From IMG/VR virus record IMGVR_UViG_3300043449_002710, positions 159,261-223,260 of that record: a stretch of DNA of 64,000 nucleotides. One strand, given 5' to 3'. Positions 1 to 8,535 of this stretch are shown here, in pieces. The position numbers and the translations under genes were made by a program. A model generated the notes under the pieces. It searched no databases. It was not told where the DNA came from and saw nothing but the letters and a program-made list of their open reading frames with translations. The DNA is from a virus. Each line of letters starts with the position of its first letter. Position 1 is the stretch's first letter.

Positions 1-409
1 GCCCACGCCAAGACTCTTGCCAAGGCCCTTCTGTAATAGGTTTTTTGTAGGCGTTGTTTTGTTGAACTTTGTCTAAAGCTTTCAGATCCGTTTTGAGCTG
101 AAGGAAAAGATTGTCGGGCTGGTTTTCGTGCTTCTTTTGCTCCCAAAGGTCTAGGCTAAGCTTGGAGGCAAGCTTGTTCCAGCCACCATGCTCTAGGCAG
201 CTCCAGCACCGAAACCCACCTACTGAAACCCTCCCGGGAATGTTTTGAAGCGCAATCCCAAGAGATGGGTTGTGGTCGTCATGAAAAGGACAAAGAATCT
301 TGGCCTCAGTGGGTTTGGACAAATCCACTGCGGGTAAACGAGCAAGTTGTTGTCGAATAAAGCTGACTTTATCCATCGGATAATACAGATGTCCTTGTGA
401 GGCAGCCAT
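1..409 (-). CDS. DNA primase, N-terminal zinc-binding part (runs off window)
   Basis: The frame opens at ATG 409 and runs off the left edge, giving 136 residues. It holds a DnaG-type CHC2 zinc finger: CPFHDDHNPSL supplies C40 and H43, and CWSC followed by LEHGGW supplies C68 and C71. In DnaG-type primases this finger reads the template while a TOPRIM core makes RNA primers; the core would lie outside the window. The overlapping frame starting at 414 is a shadow. The DnaB-type helicase at 48140-49489 is a likely partner. The fold call is firm from the spacing; activity is inferred. Confidence 0.8.
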   Translation of the reverse strand, partial: MAASQGHLYYPMDKVSFIRQQLARLPAVDLSKPTEAKILCPFHDDHNPSLGIALQNIPGRVSVGGFRCWSCLEHGGWNKLASKLSLDLWEQKKHENQPDNLFLQLKTDLKALDKVQQNNAYKKPITEGPWQESWRG

Positions 410-444
410 CCCATGAAAGACAGGCTTGCGCAACCCCTAAGGCT

Positions 445-699
445 TCACCAGCGCCTCAAGGGGCAGGATTCGCGTTCTTTGCCCACCTTGGCTGCAACTA
501 GACATCCGCAGCGATTACAGGCCTCTTGAGATGGATTAAAATAAGGACAGGATCGGCAAAGACCAATCCTTCTTTCCGTTAACTCCAAGGCCGAAGGGGC
601 TTGTCCTGACTCTAAAGCCAACCGCCGAGCCGAAGCCGCATTTAAAGCAGGTACAGAAGATAAAGGCGCAGTCTTGCGCCCCCCACAGCAATAACCCAT
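445..699 (-). CDS. Small Cys-rich putative zinc protein
   Basis: This 84-residue protein has a CCGG near its start and a C-terminal cluster CRSCPYF...CNRCGCL...ESCPL, with four or more cysteines placed for zinc binding. I chose the ATG at 699 because GAGG lies five bases upstream; a longer frame to 738 would overlap the terminator hairpin at 705-744. The C-terminal cluster matches that of the gene at 53493-53726 (CSVCPKY...CLECLCY...QCPDKWW), so the two are paralogous modules with different N-termini. Function is unknown. Confidence 0.65.
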   Translation of the reverse strand: MGYCCGGRKTAPLSSVPALNAASARRLALESGQAPSALELTERRIGLCRSCPYFNPSQEACNRCGCLVAAKVGKERESCPLRRW

Positions 700-704
700 T
701 TGAA

Positions 705-744
705 CCTCAAAAAAGAAAGGGTAGGTGCCCGAAAGCACCTACCC
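705..744 (-). terminator. Rho-independent terminator after the fibre gene
   Basis: A perfect 10-bp stem (719-728 with 735-744) and a 6-base loop are followed, on the minus strand, by a T-rich run. It lies 25 bases past the stop of the fibre gene at 770-3184. Confidence 0.85.
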
Positions 745-769
745 CCCATTTTACCGATTCGCCAATAAA

Positions 770-3184
770 TCAGATCCGGTAAGCACCGCTGACGTAGAGG
801 ATGTCCCCAGCTTCAAGAGCTTCTGGACCGCCTGTAGCCACGTCATTTGCGAAGGTGACCACTGTGACGCCACCCACAACCGAGAGGGTGTAATCGTCGC
901 TAGCACCTGCGTTCAACATGAGGCGACCCACGTTGACAACCAACGAATCCACTTCGTAGTTGTGAGCGAGAGTCACAGCCTGCAAGCTGATTTCAGCAGC
1001 GCCGAGAACGTGCTTTTCTTTATCGAAGAGATAATGATCTGCTTCGAGAGAGAGAACACGAGAACTCAAGCTACCTTCAGCAATCATAGCGCGGCTGTAC
1101 TCGTCGGCGACTGCTCCGTAGAGCGAGGTCTCAGCGATAACAGCGCGGCTATACTCGTCGGCAACTGCACCAGCGCTGATTGCAGCCAAAGACTGTTCAG
1201 CGATGTAAGCACGGCTGTACTCAGCAGCGACTGCTCCATAGAGCGAGGTCTCAGCGATAACAGCACGGCTATACTCTTCTGCCACAGAAGCTGTGCCCAA
1301 CATTGCCAAGGACTGCTCAGCAATATAAGCGCGGCTATACTCAGCGGCGACTGCTCCGTAGAGCGAGGTCTCAGCGATAACAGCACGGCTATACTCTTCT
1401 GCCACAGAAGCTGTGCCCAACATTGCCAAGGACTGTTCAGCGATGTAGGCACGGCTATACTCAGCAGCGAGATTAGCTTGGAGTGTAGTCTCAGCCAAGT
1501 ATGCCCGGGTATATTCAGCGGCAATCGCTGCTTGGCCAGAGCCTTCAACCACAGTCAACTGCTTCAAGTTAACAGCATCACCTAGTTGATTGCCATCTGC
1601 TACTTCAACAATTCTCCTATTGTGAATCCAGATTCTATCTAAATAACCATAAGAGATAGCTGGAGAACCACCCCCATCACTAAATGTTCTGTTAGAAACA
1701 TCCCAGTTAGCGGTCGTTCCAACTTGGACATAATTCGCATAAAGAGCATTAAATGCAGTAGCCCCACTACCAATAGCAAGACCACCAACCCCGGCCACAA
1801 TACTACCGGTCATCGTACCGCCAGCCAAAGGAAGCTTGGTTGCTTCAGCGGCAAATGCACGGCTGTACTCAGCAGCAAGATTAGCTTGGAGTGTTGTTTC
1901 AGCTAAAACAGCACGGCTATACTCTGCTACCAGATTAGCCTGGAGTGTTGTCTCAGCCAAAACAGCGCGGCTGTATTCATTGGTGATGCTGTTCAGAACA
2001 TTCGTCGAGACAGTCAACTGATCGCCAACTGTGGTGATTGTTGTACCATCAACCAGAACATTCAGAATGTTTCCAGACCAAGCCAAAGCCACACCGGCTT
2101 CAATAGCGCCTGGGCCAGCAAACTCAATCCAGCTAGAGGATGTCGAGCTGTAAACGTAGTTGTGACCGAAAGAATACGAATTATCTTCGTTCACAAATAC
2201 GGCTTGGCCGTTATTCGGAGTGATAGTGGTGTAAGTCAGCGGAGAAAGAGTAGCGACAACAACGATGTCGTTTTCTTTACCTGCCAAGCCACCAGTTGCT
2301 GTTCCACCTTCAAAAGCAACACCAAAGCGATCACCAACTGCAACCAGACCTAAGTCCACCCAAACAGAGCCCACGGCGTCCCAACGGACAGCGTGGCCTT
2401 CTAAACCAGTCCAAGCACCTGTGGCAGTGGCTGCAACGATGTAGACAAGTTTAGGATCTGGGGAACCCGGAGGTGTTGCCAGATTATCGGAGATCAGGTT
2501 TGGATCGAGGATCGGATCGAGCCAAACAAGGCCGTTGACGACAGCGTCGAGCTGAGCTTTGTTCACAGCATCGTAAGCATTCACACCGTCAGCCAGATTG
2601 ATGATCTTCTGACGGGTTTCGCTGTTCATGTCGAGAGCGCCTGTCATCGGACGTGTGCCATCGAGCAGCAAGAAGGTCGCTTCGGCGGCAAGTGCGCGGC
2701 TAACTTCCGAATCCAGACCCATCTGCAGGGTGGTTTCAGCTAAAACAGCGCGGCTATACTCGTCGGCAACTGCACCAGCACCACTGGAGGCCAGAGATTG
2801 CTCGGCAAGGAAAGCCCGGCTGTACTCAGCGGCAACCGCTGCGTAGAGTGATGTCTCAGCTACGACAGCGCGGGTGGTTTCTTCATCTAAACTGCCAGAG
2901 AGAACTGTCAGATTAGAATCCAGATTACCTGCCAAGGTGTTGAGGCTTTGTTCTGCGATATAAGCGCGGCTGTACTCAGCGGCGAGATTAGCTTGGAGTG
3001 TAGCTTCGGCCAAAACAGCGCGGCTATACTCTTCACCCAAGGCTACCTGCAAAGAACCTTCAACCAGAGAGGCGCGAGTAATCTCAGCGTCCAACTGGCT
3101 AGTTAGAGCGATGGAACTATCGACTTTAGAAGCGTCGATTGCTCCATCGAGGATAAATTTTCTTTTGATTTGAGACACTGACAT
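770..3184 (-). CDS. Tail fibre-like protein with repeated coiled-coil motif
   Basis: An 804-residue protein built from many copies of an 18-residue unit such as EYSRAVLAETTLQANLAA, in two blocks (about residues 35-190 and 400-715). The blocks flank globular segments containing LAGGTMTGSIV and RPMTGALDMN, which are typical of phage tail fibres. The last 90 residues look like a beta-rich tip. The start has a strong AAGGAG site. The same EYSRA repeat occurs in the proteins at 13206 and 58704, so these fibre proteins share a trimerising stalk module. The receptor is unknown. Confidence 0.75.
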   Translation of the reverse strand: MSVSQIKRKFILDGAIDASKVDSSIALTSQLDAEITRASLVEGSLQVALGEEYSRAVLAEATLQANLAAEYSRAYIAEQSLNTLAGNLDSNLTVLSGSLDEETTRAVVAETSLYAAVAAEYSRAFLAEQSLASSGAGAVADEYSRAVLAETTLQMGLDSEVSRALAAEATFLLLDGTRPMTGALDMNSETRQKIINLADGVNAYDAVNKAQLDAVVNGLVWLDPILDPNLISDNLATPPGSPDPKLVYIVAATATGAWTGLEGHAVRWDAVGSVWVDLGLVAVGDRFGVAFEGGTATGGLAGKENDIVVVATLSPLTYTTITPNNGQAVFVNEDNSYSFGHNYVYSSTSSSWIEFAGPGAIEAGVALAWSGNILNVLVDGTTITTVGDQLTVSTNVLNSITNEYSRAVLAETTLQANLVAEYSRAVLAETTLQANLAAEYSRAFAAEATKLPLAGGTMTGSIVAGVGGLAIGSGATAFNALYANYVQVGTTANWDVSNRTFSDGGGSPAISYGYLDRIWIHNRRIVEVADGNQLGDAVNLKQLTVVEGSGQAAIAAEYTRAYLAETTLQANLAAEYSRAYIAEQSLAMLGTASVAEEYSRAVIAETSLYGAVAAEYSRAYIAEQSLAMLGTASVAEEYSRAVIAETSLYGAVAAEYSRAYIAEQSLAAISAGAVADEYSRAVIAETSLYGAVADEYSRAMIAEGSLSSRVLSLEADHYLFDKEKHVLGAAEISLQAVTLAHNYEVDSLVVNVGRLMLNAGASDDYTLSVVGGVTVVTFANDVATGGPEALEAGDILYVSGAYRI

Positions 3185-3304
3185 GAATAATTCTCCTTAC
3201 AGACCTACCTTGTCTGCATTTAGGTTATTGGCGATGCGATACCACAATTAAAAATAAGACTGTTTTAAAAGATGGTTAAAAGAAATTGGGACTGAAATAA
3301 ATAG

Positions 3305-3412
3305 GCTACTAAGAAAAATCCGGAAAGAGTTAAGGCGTACTACAAAGCCAGAATATACTCTGAAAAAGAAAAGGCAGAAGCTAGAGAACGCGCTCGTTTT
3401 GTGGCGAATTAA
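3305..3412 (+). pseudogene. Possible remnant of an HNH-associated NPERV repeat
   Basis: Between a TAG and a TAA there are 35 codons reading KKNPERVKAYYKAR and then EKAEARERAR. The pattern resembles the NPE(R/K)V..Y repeats found upstream of some phage HNH endonuclease domains. It has no start codon and no HNH motif, so at best it is a relic. Confidence 0.25.
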
Positions 3413-3520
3413 CAATCGGTAACAGAACAGAACAGTAACTATCTCCATTCAAGATTATAGGCCCTACGTTTTTCCTTAGATTCGTCTTCAGAAGACACTA
3501 TTTTTTAACCTCAAATAATA

Positions 3521-3553
3521 TTGGTCCTTTGAGGAACAACCCCAAAGGACCAA
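3521..3553 (-). terminator. Terminator-like hairpin after the 253-residue gene
   Basis: An 11-bp perfect inverted repeat (3521-3531 with 3543-3553) with an 11-base loop lies just past the stop of the minus gene 3565-4326. The T-run on the minus strand is weak. Apart from this and the relic at 3305-3412, the gap 3185-3564 holds nothing I can recognise. Confidence 0.6.
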
Positions 3554-3564
3554 AAATTCAAGAT

Positions 3565-4326
3565 TCAAGATTTTTTCACTAATTGACGTGCATATTCTTT
3601 TGAGCCGTAAGCTTCTTCGAAATACTTCTGAAGCTTAGCGGATTCGTTTGGAGCTTTTTCAGCAGCTTGCGCTTGAAGATCCAAAACCGCTTCTTTGGCG
3701 ATCACGGCTTCCTTGCCTTCTTTGGTCTTGGCTTTGAAGCCGCCTTTGATGGAAGCTGTGATTTCGAGAGGCTGAACTTCGCCTTTGAAGTAAGCTTTCA
3801 CTAAATCGCCTGCGCCGATCATCTCTTTGGCAATCGCAACAGAGGCGAGAGAGACTGAAGGGGTTTCGGTAACGAACATCCGGTTACGGCGAGCAGCAAT
3901 GATCTGCTCGATGTTTTCTTTGCCGATCTTGGCTAGGACTTTCTTACCGTCCTGATCTTTGACTTCCCAGTGGTCGCCCAAGGCATTGTCGAGGTACATC
4001 ATGCCTGCAATCACAGGGGTCATCTTCGACTTGTCCTGAGCTTCGCTCATTTCACGAGTCGGGACATTGAGCTTGGCCACGATCGAAACCGAGGTCGGCT
4101 TGATCGAGCAAGAAGCCATGACTGGCATGATCTTGCCTTCGAAAGTCTTGGCGAAAAAGCGTTCAATGTCATCACCCTTGGGGCGACCGAGCTTCGGTTC
4201 ATATTCAATCAGAACGTGTGCGGAAACGGCATCCAATTTTTGGAAGTCCGCAATGTCCAAGTCCCCTCTGACGCCTGTAGCGAAAGAGGCTGCGACGACT
4301 TTTTTGTAGACCCTGTCAAAATTCAT
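3565..4326 (-). CDS. Unrecognised 253-residue phage protein
   Basis: I do not recognise a family. The protein is soluble in appearance, with alternating beta-like and Lys/Ala-rich helical segments and no membrane segment. Its N-terminus (MNFDRVYKKVVAAS) is loosely like the YP tag shared by many small proteins here, but it lacks the proline. It starts at ATG 4326 behind an AAGGAG site, with a GGTTATTATTAAA promoter-like element upstream at 4364-4380 and a terminator-like hairpin after it, so it may be its own transcription unit. It sits between the fibre and the tape measure gene, so a virion role is plausible. Confidence 0.7.
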   Translation of the reverse strand: MNFDRVYKKVVAASFATGVRGDLDIADFQKLDAVSAHVLIEYEPKLGRPKGDDIERFFAKTFEGKIMPVMASCSIKPTSVSIVAKLNVPTREMSEAQDKSKMTPVIAGMMYLDNALGDHWEVKDQDGKKVLAKIGKENIEQIIAARRNRMFVTETPSVSLASVAIAKEMIGAGDLVKAYFKGEVQPLEITASIKGGFKAKTKEGKEAVIAKEAVLDLQAQAAEKAPNESAKLQKYFEEAYGSKEYARQLVKKS

Positions 4327-4363
4327 TTCCGTCTCCTTGAAGAACTTTAATCAAAAACTTTTT

Positions 4364-4380
4364 CTAATTTAATAATAACC
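4364..4380 (-). promoter_or_regulatory. GGTTATTATT-type promoter-like element
   Basis: On the minus strand GGTTATTATTAAATTAG lies about 40 bases before the start at 4326. It is one copy of an element seen upstream of at least a dozen genes here, always oriented toward the gene. Confidence 0.4.
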
Positions 4381-4394
4381 TATGTTTTAAAGCG

Positions 4395-6986
4395 TTAACG
4401 CGCACCAACACCTAATCGGTTATTGGTGTTAAACTGTTGAGTTGCGGCTGTACCAATATCGAGCACAAGCTTTTGTGTTTGAGATGTTCCAACAATCTGT
4501 CCGTTCACATAGATGGGTGGAGCGGCTGCATTGGTAACAGCCCCAGGTACGGCGGTCGGAGATGCGGCAGACATCGGCATTGGTGCCTGGGCAACTGGTG
4601 TCGCAGCTATTTCCCCAGAATAGGCAGTTGGGACTTTTGGAACTAAAATAGTTTTCTTGGATTCAACCGGAAAAATTTGATCTATTGTTTTAGAACTAGC
4701 CAAATTAACTGAATCGGAAATATTTTCTACTGAGTTCTCTAAAAGATTTTTTTCACTGGCGGATCTTAATTTATTAATTTGCTCTAGAAGAGGGGCAACC
4801 ATTTTTTCATGCCGAGCCTTTTCGTAAGCTCTGTCTTCTGGTGTTTTAGCTTTTTTTAACCTCTCCAAATAATTTTGATCTTCAATGTCTTTTTTAGCAG
4901 AGTATTCTTCGATTTGTTTGTTTCGGCTGTATTGGTCAAAAATAGATAATCCCATCGATGCGGCTGCGGCAACACCAACAGCGGTCGCCCCGCCTGAAAA
5001 CTTTGCTATCAATAAACCTAGAATTCCAGCTACACCAACCGAAATTTTACCTACGTTAGTATCTAACGCAGTTATAGCTTGTTGCAAACCTCCGCCAGTT
5101 AACCAAGTTCTGGCGACATTCTTTTTCTTCTCTTCTTCCGCAATTTGCTTCATTTTTTCTTCAGAGCCTTGAAGGTTATCTAATTTCTCTTGTAAATGTG
5201 CGGCCAAAGATTGGTCTCCCTTGGATTTAGCTATTTCTAAATCTTTTTTAACCGCCTCAATCGCTTCTTCTCGCTTCTTTTTAATCTGTTCTTCAGAGGT
5301 GCCTAGAGCTTTCTTTTCTTTCTCCATCAGAATGCCTTCGATTTTCTTTTTCAATTCGAACCGATGCTCTTCTTTTTTATAGTATTCAGCAGATGCCTCT
5401 TCCATCCCGTACATAAGCTTAATCTGCTCTTTGCTGAGATTTTTAAAATTGTTTGCTTGCTCCGTCGCTTGCTTGCCGAGCTTTGCTTGTTGAACCATTT
5501 GATCCGCAACTAGCGGATCTGTAATTCCATAAATTTGTTGAATCGCTTGGACTGCGTTAGCGCCACTTTTTGAAACAATGTCATTGATGGATTTTTCCAT
5601 AGCTTCAATGCCCACCCCAGTATCTTGTAGTAAGCGTTGAACCATTTGTTGTTTAGTATACTCAGAAGCTTTATTGCTTGGGCTCATGATTGCAGCAATT
5701 TGTTTAGAAAGCCCAGGCTTGGCAGCCTCTAGTTGATCCCGCAAAGCCCCTGTAATATTTGAACCCGCCATTGAAGCTCGGATCGTTTTTGAGAGATCTC
5801 TGCCAGATAAAATTCTAGTCCAATCGGGGGCTTCTGTAGTCAACTTTTTGATGTAAGTTGTAGCGCCTTTCAGAGAAGCTTCGTAACTATAACCTTGAGC
5901 TTGCAAAGCCACCATGTTTTTGGTGATCATTTTTGCTAGTAAATCTTGCTCCTGAGCGCCGGATTGCGATTCTCTAGCTAAATCAAAAATAACTTTGGTG
6001 ACATCTCTACCGATGATTACTGTTTTTTGTAATTCTGTGTTCGTGCTCTGAGTAATGTCACGGATGTTTTTTAAAACCATAGCAGATTGAGTGCCTGTTC
6101 TTCCGAATTTTAAATTCGCTTCCACAACATAATCTGTAGCATCGCCCAAGGATACTTGGAGAGCGGAAGCTAAGTAACCGGTAACCTCGGTGAGGTTTTC
6201 CATGCTCTCAGCGGAATGATCAGACCAAGCTGTGATTTGAGAGAATCTTTTGAAGGAATCAGCAGTTTCTTCGGCTGAAATACCCAAACCCGCCATAGCT
6301 ATTTGAGCTTTTCCCAGACTCCAACTGTAATCCTTTGCTCTATCTGCTAAAACCTTAAAGTCATCGTTTATATTTCCAGTCATCCCGATGAATGAACCGG
6401 AAGTGAGAGAAATATCTACTACGTCTTGTACTGCTCTACCCGCGCCTTTCAGCCCTGAAATCAATCTTTCAGTAGAAAGAATCCACCCGAGAGCCTGAGC
6501 CACACCGGAAGAAAAAAGCTTTCCTAAAAGACCAACCGATTTTTTTGTTTCTTCTAAAGCTCCTTTTTGAGCTTTTATCTGCCGCTCAGTAATGCTGAGT
6601 TGAGCTTCTTCTTTTCTGATCTTTTCACCCAAAGCTTCCAAGGATTTTTTTTCTAAGGCTAAGCGCTCCTTAAGGTCTTTAGTTTCTTCTTCCTTGGCCG
6701 ATTCAATGCTTTTTTCAAGTTCTTTGATTTTATCAAGTTGAGAAATTCTATCTACATAAAGCTTAGATAGCTTTCCCTCGATAACCAAAGCTTCTTTAGA
6801 CCCTTTGGCGATAGCATCGTAAATGGATGCCAAAGTGTTGAGCTGCTTAGATGCTGCTGTTGCCCCAGTTTTGGCTGCCTCCGCTGCTTTTCTGGCAAAG
6901 ACATCTGCAGTAGCTTCAGCCGATTTGATGGTCGCTTCTAAGCCTTTGATCGCGGCATTAGCTTGATCTATATTCTTCTCAGCCAT
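4395..6986 (-). CDS. Probable tail tape measure protein
   Basis: An 863-residue protein with a long coiled coil at about residues 1-160, an alpha-helical body, and a Gly/Ala-rich hydrophobic stretch near residues 630-680 containing VGVAGILGLLIAKF. It ends in a Pro/Ala-rich tail. Long helical proteins with central hydrophobic segments in a tail gene cluster are typical of tape measure proteins, which set tail length and enter the host envelope. Its ATG overlaps the previous stop by one base (TAATG), indicating coupling to the 361-residue gene. The sequence shows no enzymatic domain. Another large virion protein is the main alternative. Confidence 0.65.
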   Translation of the reverse strand: MAEKNIDQANAAIKGLEATIKSAEATADVFARKAAEAAKTGATAASKQLNTLASIYDAIAKGSKEALVIEGKLSKLYVDRISQLDKIKELEKSIESAKEEETKDLKERLALEKKSLEALGEKIRKEEAQLSITERQIKAQKGALEETKKSVGLLGKLFSSGVAQALGWILSTERLISGLKGAGRAVQDVVDISLTSGSFIGMTGNINDDFKVLADRAKDYSWSLGKAQIAMAGLGISAEETADSFKRFSQITAWSDHSAESMENLTEVTGYLASALQVSLGDATDYVVEANLKFGRTGTQSAMVLKNIRDITQSTNTELQKTVIIGRDVTKVIFDLARESQSGAQEQDLLAKMITKNMVALQAQGYSYEASLKGATTYIKKLTTEAPDWTRILSGRDLSKTIRASMAGSNITGALRDQLEAAKPGLSKQIAAIMSPSNKASEYTKQQMVQRLLQDTGVGIEAMEKSINDIVSKSGANAVQAIQQIYGITDPLVADQMVQQAKLGKQATEQANNFKNLSKEQIKLMYGMEEASAEYYKKEEHRFELKKKIEGILMEKEKKALGTSEEQIKKKREEAIEAVKKDLEIAKSKGDQSLAAHLQEKLDNLQGSEEKMKQIAEEEKKKNVARTWLTGGGLQQAITALDTNVGKISVGVAGILGLLIAKFSGGATAVGVAAAASMGLSIFDQYSRNKQIEEYSAKKDIEDQNYLERLKKAKTPEDRAYEKARHEKMVAPLLEQINKLRSASEKNLLENSVENISDSVNLASSKTIDQIFPVESKKTILVPKVPTAYSGEIAATPVAQAPMPMSAASPTAVPGAVTNAAAPPIYVNGQIVGTSQTQKLVLDIGTAATQQFNTNNRLGVGAR

Positions 6987-8071
6987 TAGCGCCTCTTGTA
7001 CTGATCAGCATTCATGGTCTGATCGATCACATTGTCAGAAAGCCCAAAAACATCTCGCAATAATAATTTGAGTGTATGAGAAGAACCCGTAAATAGAAGG
7101 TTTGCCTCCTCGGACTGTTCTTCATAATCCACGATCTTAGTTGTGTTTTCAGTTAACCCCTCTTTGGAAAGCCAATCGGATAATTTTTGACGATCCACTG
7201 GGATCGTTTCAATAGAGATCTTGCTCAGGGGTATGGCTCTTTTTAGGGTTTGAACTTTCTCGGGTTCTTCTTGAGTCTTTTTCTGCTCTTCTGTTTTCGT
7301 TTTCTGAACTAAGGGCTTCCCACTTTTGATCTTTTTGATGGCGTCTTCTTTGAATCCGATCTTTTTAAGAAGCTCTTCTGCGAGATCCTTAGGTCCACTA
7401 TAAGAAAGTTCTTTGGTGTCCTTGTCAAAGTGGATGGAGTCAGGCCCGTCAAAATAAAAATCCTTGTCCTGATAAAAGCGAGTGACCAAGGTTTCAATCT
7501 GGTCCTCGGTCTTTGGGCTCAAAAGATTTTCTGAATGAACTAAGACCGTAAACTGAATGTCAGCTAATTGGTTGGCTTGCTCTTTCTTAGCTTGTTCAAG
7601 AAGCTTATTAGCTTCATTTTCTTTCATTCCAAAAGAATTGAGCAACGACTCGGCAATATCCAAAGGACCTTGGTAGCTGAGTTTTAAGCTCTCGGGCTCG
7701 AACTTGACATCATTGGGGCTATCAAATCGTAACCTGTTCTCCGTGTAGAAAAGAGCTACTTTTTTCTCGATCTCCTGGGGAGTCTTGGGTGTGGATAGTT
7801 TCTCTGGAGTAAGCTTAACTTGAAACTCTATTTTATCCTTAGAGCGCTCCACTCGGAGCAATCGCTCCAGCTCTTCGGGCTCTAAATCCAGAAGATTTCT
7901 CTTTTGTAACAATTCTCTGACCCAAGGCGAGTCTTTAGTTTGAGTATACCGTGTCTTAATCTTGTTAACTAAATCGTCTATTTTACCAGCCAACACCCGT
8001 TGGAAAGCTCGGGTGCTTTTGGTGTCGGCGGAACCTGTCAGAAAATGCAAAAGGGTATTCCTTGAAGGCAT
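6986..8071 (-). CDS. Tail-cluster protein with three internal repeats
   Basis: 361 residues. Two clear repeats of about 80 residues (near 83-165 and 175-250) share the pattern I-x-F-x-V ... F-Y ... L-x-Y-x-G-P ... A-E-x-L-L, for example LKLSYQGPLDIAESLL and ELSYSGPKDLAEELL. A weaker third copy near 285-350 has LLFTGSSHTLKLLL. A charged Lys/Glu linker precedes the third copy. I do not recognise the family. Its place between the tape measure gene and the two upstream genes suggests a tail assembly or baseplate role. Confidence 0.7.
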   Translation of the reverse strand: MPSRNTLLHFLTGSADTKSTRAFQRVLAGKIDDLVNKIKTRYTQTKDSPWVRELLQKRNLLDLEPEELERLLRVERSKDKIEFQVKLTPEKLSTPKTPQEIEKKVALFYTENRLRFDSPNDVKFEPESLKLSYQGPLDIAESLLNSFGMKENEANKLLEQAKKEQANQLADIQFTVLVHSENLLSPKTEDQIETLVTRFYQDKDFYFDGPDSIHFDKDTKELSYSGPKDLAEELLKKIGFKEDAIKKIKSGKPLVQKTKTEEQKKTQEEPEKVQTLKRAIPLSKISIETIPVDRQKLSDWLSKEGLTENTTKIVDYEEQSEEANLLFTGSSHTLKLLLRDVFGLSDNVIDQTMNADQYKRR

Positions 8072-8080
8072 ATATTAAAA

Positions 8081-8506
8081 CTAACCTTCACCTGTCGGGA
8101 CTTTGGGAAGTTTCTTTTGCCCGAAGAAATCCAAGAACTCTTGCGGAGAAACCTTCGAAAGATCGACCACCACTTCATTGGGCGCTTTTTTATAGCCTGA
8201 GGGTAATACCATTCCAGCACTGCCAACCATCCGCATCAAACCTTCCCTGAACTCGGGTCGGATCGCAAAGGCCAAAGGCACAAGCACCTTATCGGCATTC
8301 TTGTATTCAGCGGATTCCCCATTTTTTTTACCCCAGGACCTAATCTCACCGGCTGAGAAAGTGGTGCCCAGCAAGCGACCGATCTGGCCCAAGCGTTCGT
8401 TCTCAACTTCCTTGACCCAGAAATAAAGAAAGGCTCTTTCCTCTAGGCTTAGGTCCCTTAGTTCTTCCCAGCTACGGTTGGTGGCGGCCCAAAGATACCC
8501 GAGCAC
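8081..8506 (-). CDS. Tail-cluster protein, perhaps made by -1 frameshift
   Basis: The frame yields 141 residues from a GTG at 8506, but that GTG has no well-placed ribosome site and the only earlier AAGGA is about 16 bases away. The frame stays open upstream, through AVKATKDDPELSV, to the end of the 385-residue gene, where a CCCTTTG heptamer lies. Reading on by a -1 shift would fuse this protein to the upstream one, as known for tail assembly chaperones near tape measure genes. The protein is helical (SLEERAFLYFWVKEVE) and has no recognised motif. Confidence 0.65.
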   Translation of the reverse strand: MLGYLWAATNRSWEELRDLSLEERAFLYFWVKEVENERLGQIGRLLGTTFSAGEIRSWGKKNGESAEYKNADKVLVPLAFAIRPEFREGLMRMVGSAGMVLPSGYKKAPNEVVVDLSKVSPQEFLDFFGQKKLPKVPTGEG

Positions 8507-8535
8507 CGAAAGCTCGGGATCGTCCTTGGTCGCCT

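Noticed and set aside
725-1585. Plus-strand 286-codon frame with repeats
   Set aside because: It mirrors the EYSRA repeats of the minus-strand fibre gene and begins in that gene's terminator.
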